Below the pieces are notes generated by a model. It did no database searches, was not told where the DNA came from, and saw only the letters and a program-made list of their open reading frames with translations. From Pseudomonadota bacterium (GTDB taxonomy: Bacteria > Desulfobacterota > Desulfovibrionia > Desulfovibrionales > Desulfovibrionaceae): a DNA stretch of 5,569 nucleotides. The stretch lies in assembly GCA_023453335.1 (NCBI GenBank), contig JAEXTU010000252.1:1-5569 (forward strand), given 5' to 3'. Positions 4,926-5,569 of the stretch are shown piece by piece. The translations under genes and the position numbers were made by a program. Numbering within the stretch: the first letter of the stretch is position 1; the number at the start of each line of letters is the position of its first letter.

Positions 4926-5569
4926 GTGAAGACCCATTTCCAGAAGGCCGCCATCACCCTGTTCGTGCTGACTCTTCTGGGTGTGGTCGACGGCTTGGCC
5001 CGCAGCGTGATCGAACCGGCCCACACCTTCCGGGTGGCGGCCGGGTCCGAGACCCTGGCCAGCGGGAACCTGGACCTCGCCCTGGATGCGGACGGGTCCA
5101 AGGCCCATTCCGAGGTGGCCCGCTCCCGCGACCCCAAGCGACTCAACGCCTATTTGCAATACACCGCCTCCTCGCCGGACATCCAACTGGAGTTCGTGGA
5201 GATGCGCGGCACGCTCTGGCGGGCCATGGTGCGCGCCCCCCGGTCACAGCCCGCAGGCGTGGTGGACTTCGTGGTCTACGCCCGGGTGCAGCCGCCCACG
5301 CCCAAGACCCTCCACTATTCCTTGCGCGTCTTCGACTCACCCGAGGCCCTGCGCGGCGACCTGACCTCCTTCTCCATGCGCTACCTGGGCATCGAGCCCT
5401 GGTGGGTGGTGATGGTCTGCATGCCCCTGGCCGCCTTCTTCGGCTTCCTGGTCTTCCGGGCCACGGGCGAGGAGGAGGATGCCCTCATCGCCCGGGGCAT
5501 CGGGCCCATCTACAAGCTGGCCCGGCGCAAGGAGGGTTGGGAGCTCCTCTTCGGCCTAGGCGCGAGGCA
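4926..5569 (+). CDS. Uncharacterised two-helix membrane protein with periplasmic domain, 3' end outside window
   Basis: I do not recognise a named family. The 214 visible residues show a basic start (MKTHFQK), a signal-anchor-like helix at about 8-25 and a mostly polar segment at about 27-157, probably periplasmic. A second helix follows at about 158-177 (start EPWWVVMVCMPLAAFFGFLV). After it comes a charged, presumably cytoplasmic part with GEEEDALIARGIGPIYKLAR (181-200) and RRKEGWELLFGLG. The outer segment contains short strand-like stretches (IQLEFVEMRG, VVDFVVYARV, LHYSLRVFD) that suggest a beta-sandwich. That fold is a guess. The well-ordered GIGPIYKLARRK segment looks conserved and may lead into a further cytoplasmic domain past the window edge. 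The GTG start is supported by AAGGAGAGGG 8 nt upstream. Expression is probably sigma-54 dependent, from the element at 4818-4834. The gene is divergent from the PEP-synthase-like gene, and no functional link between them is visible. Codon use matches the neighbours, so nothing suggests recent transfer. Confidence 0.85.
   Translation, partial: MKTHFQKAAITLFVLTLLGVVDGLARSVIEPAHTFRVAAGSETLASGNLDLALDADGSKAHSEVARSRDPKRLNAYLQYTASSPDIQLEFVEMRGTLWRAMVRAPRSQPAGVVDFVVYARVQPPTPKTLHYSLRVFDSPEALRGDLTSFSMRYLGIEPWWVVMVCMPLAAFFGFLVFRATGEEEDALIARGIGPIYKLARRKEGWELLFGLGAR

Noticed and set aside
4528..4929. A 133-codon plus-strand open frame across the divergent region
   Set aside because: It has no ribosome-binding site and an odd composition, translates the AT-rich island and the sigma-54 element, and overlaps the start of the well-supported downstream gene.
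4593..5186. Minus-strand open frame opposite the start of the rightward membrane protein
   Set aside because: It is a shadow of the plus-strand coding frame: no recognisable motifs, and it crosses the intergenic region without any start signal.

Overview
The window is high-GC DNA (roughly 70% by eye, with strong G/C bias at third codon positions). Its gene content looks like a deltaproteobacterial, sulfate-reducer-type genome such as Desulfovibrionales: a SulP anion permease, a DUF2721 membrane protein, a large PEP-synthase-like phosphotransferase and a candidate sigma-54 promoter. The lineage is inferred from protein style and context; there is no rRNA or other phylogenetic marker here.

Layout: three genes read leftward on the minus strand. 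In transcription order they are a PEP-synthase/pyruvate-phosphate-dikinase-like protein (4453 to 1859), a 151-residue three-helix DUF2721 membrane protein (1711 to 1256) and a SulP-family permease (1175 running off the left edge). A perfect 28-bp palindrome at 1804-1831 separates the first gene from the other two and is the likely transcript boundary. The DUF2721 and SulP genes are 80 bp apart and could be one transcription unit. From 4926 a fourth gene runs rightward off the right edge. It encodes a protein with two predicted membrane helices that I do not recognise. A 472-bp divergent region (4454-4925) lies between the two directions. It holds an AT-rich island at 4630-4671 and a near-consensus sigma-54 (-24/-12) promoter at 4818-4834 pointing at the rightward gene.

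The most interesting gene is the 864-residue PEP-synthase-like protein. It keeps the ATP-grasp nucleotide-binding domain and the swivelling phosphohistidine domain (His520). It lacks the PEP/pyruvate TIM-barrel that defines true PEP synthase and PPDK, and in that place has about 300 residues of a different, soluble domain. It is therefore probably a phosphotransferase with an unknown acceptor. Smaller curiosities are a three-copy 12-bp repeat in which the first copy supplies the DUF2721 stop codon, and a triplicated GGA-containing motif that overlaps the ribosome-binding site of the PEP-synthase-like gene.

No RNA genes, CRISPR arrays, insertion sequences or attachment sites were seen. How the four genes cooperate, if they do, cannot be read from the window; the only functional theme is phosphoryl transfer next to anion transport.
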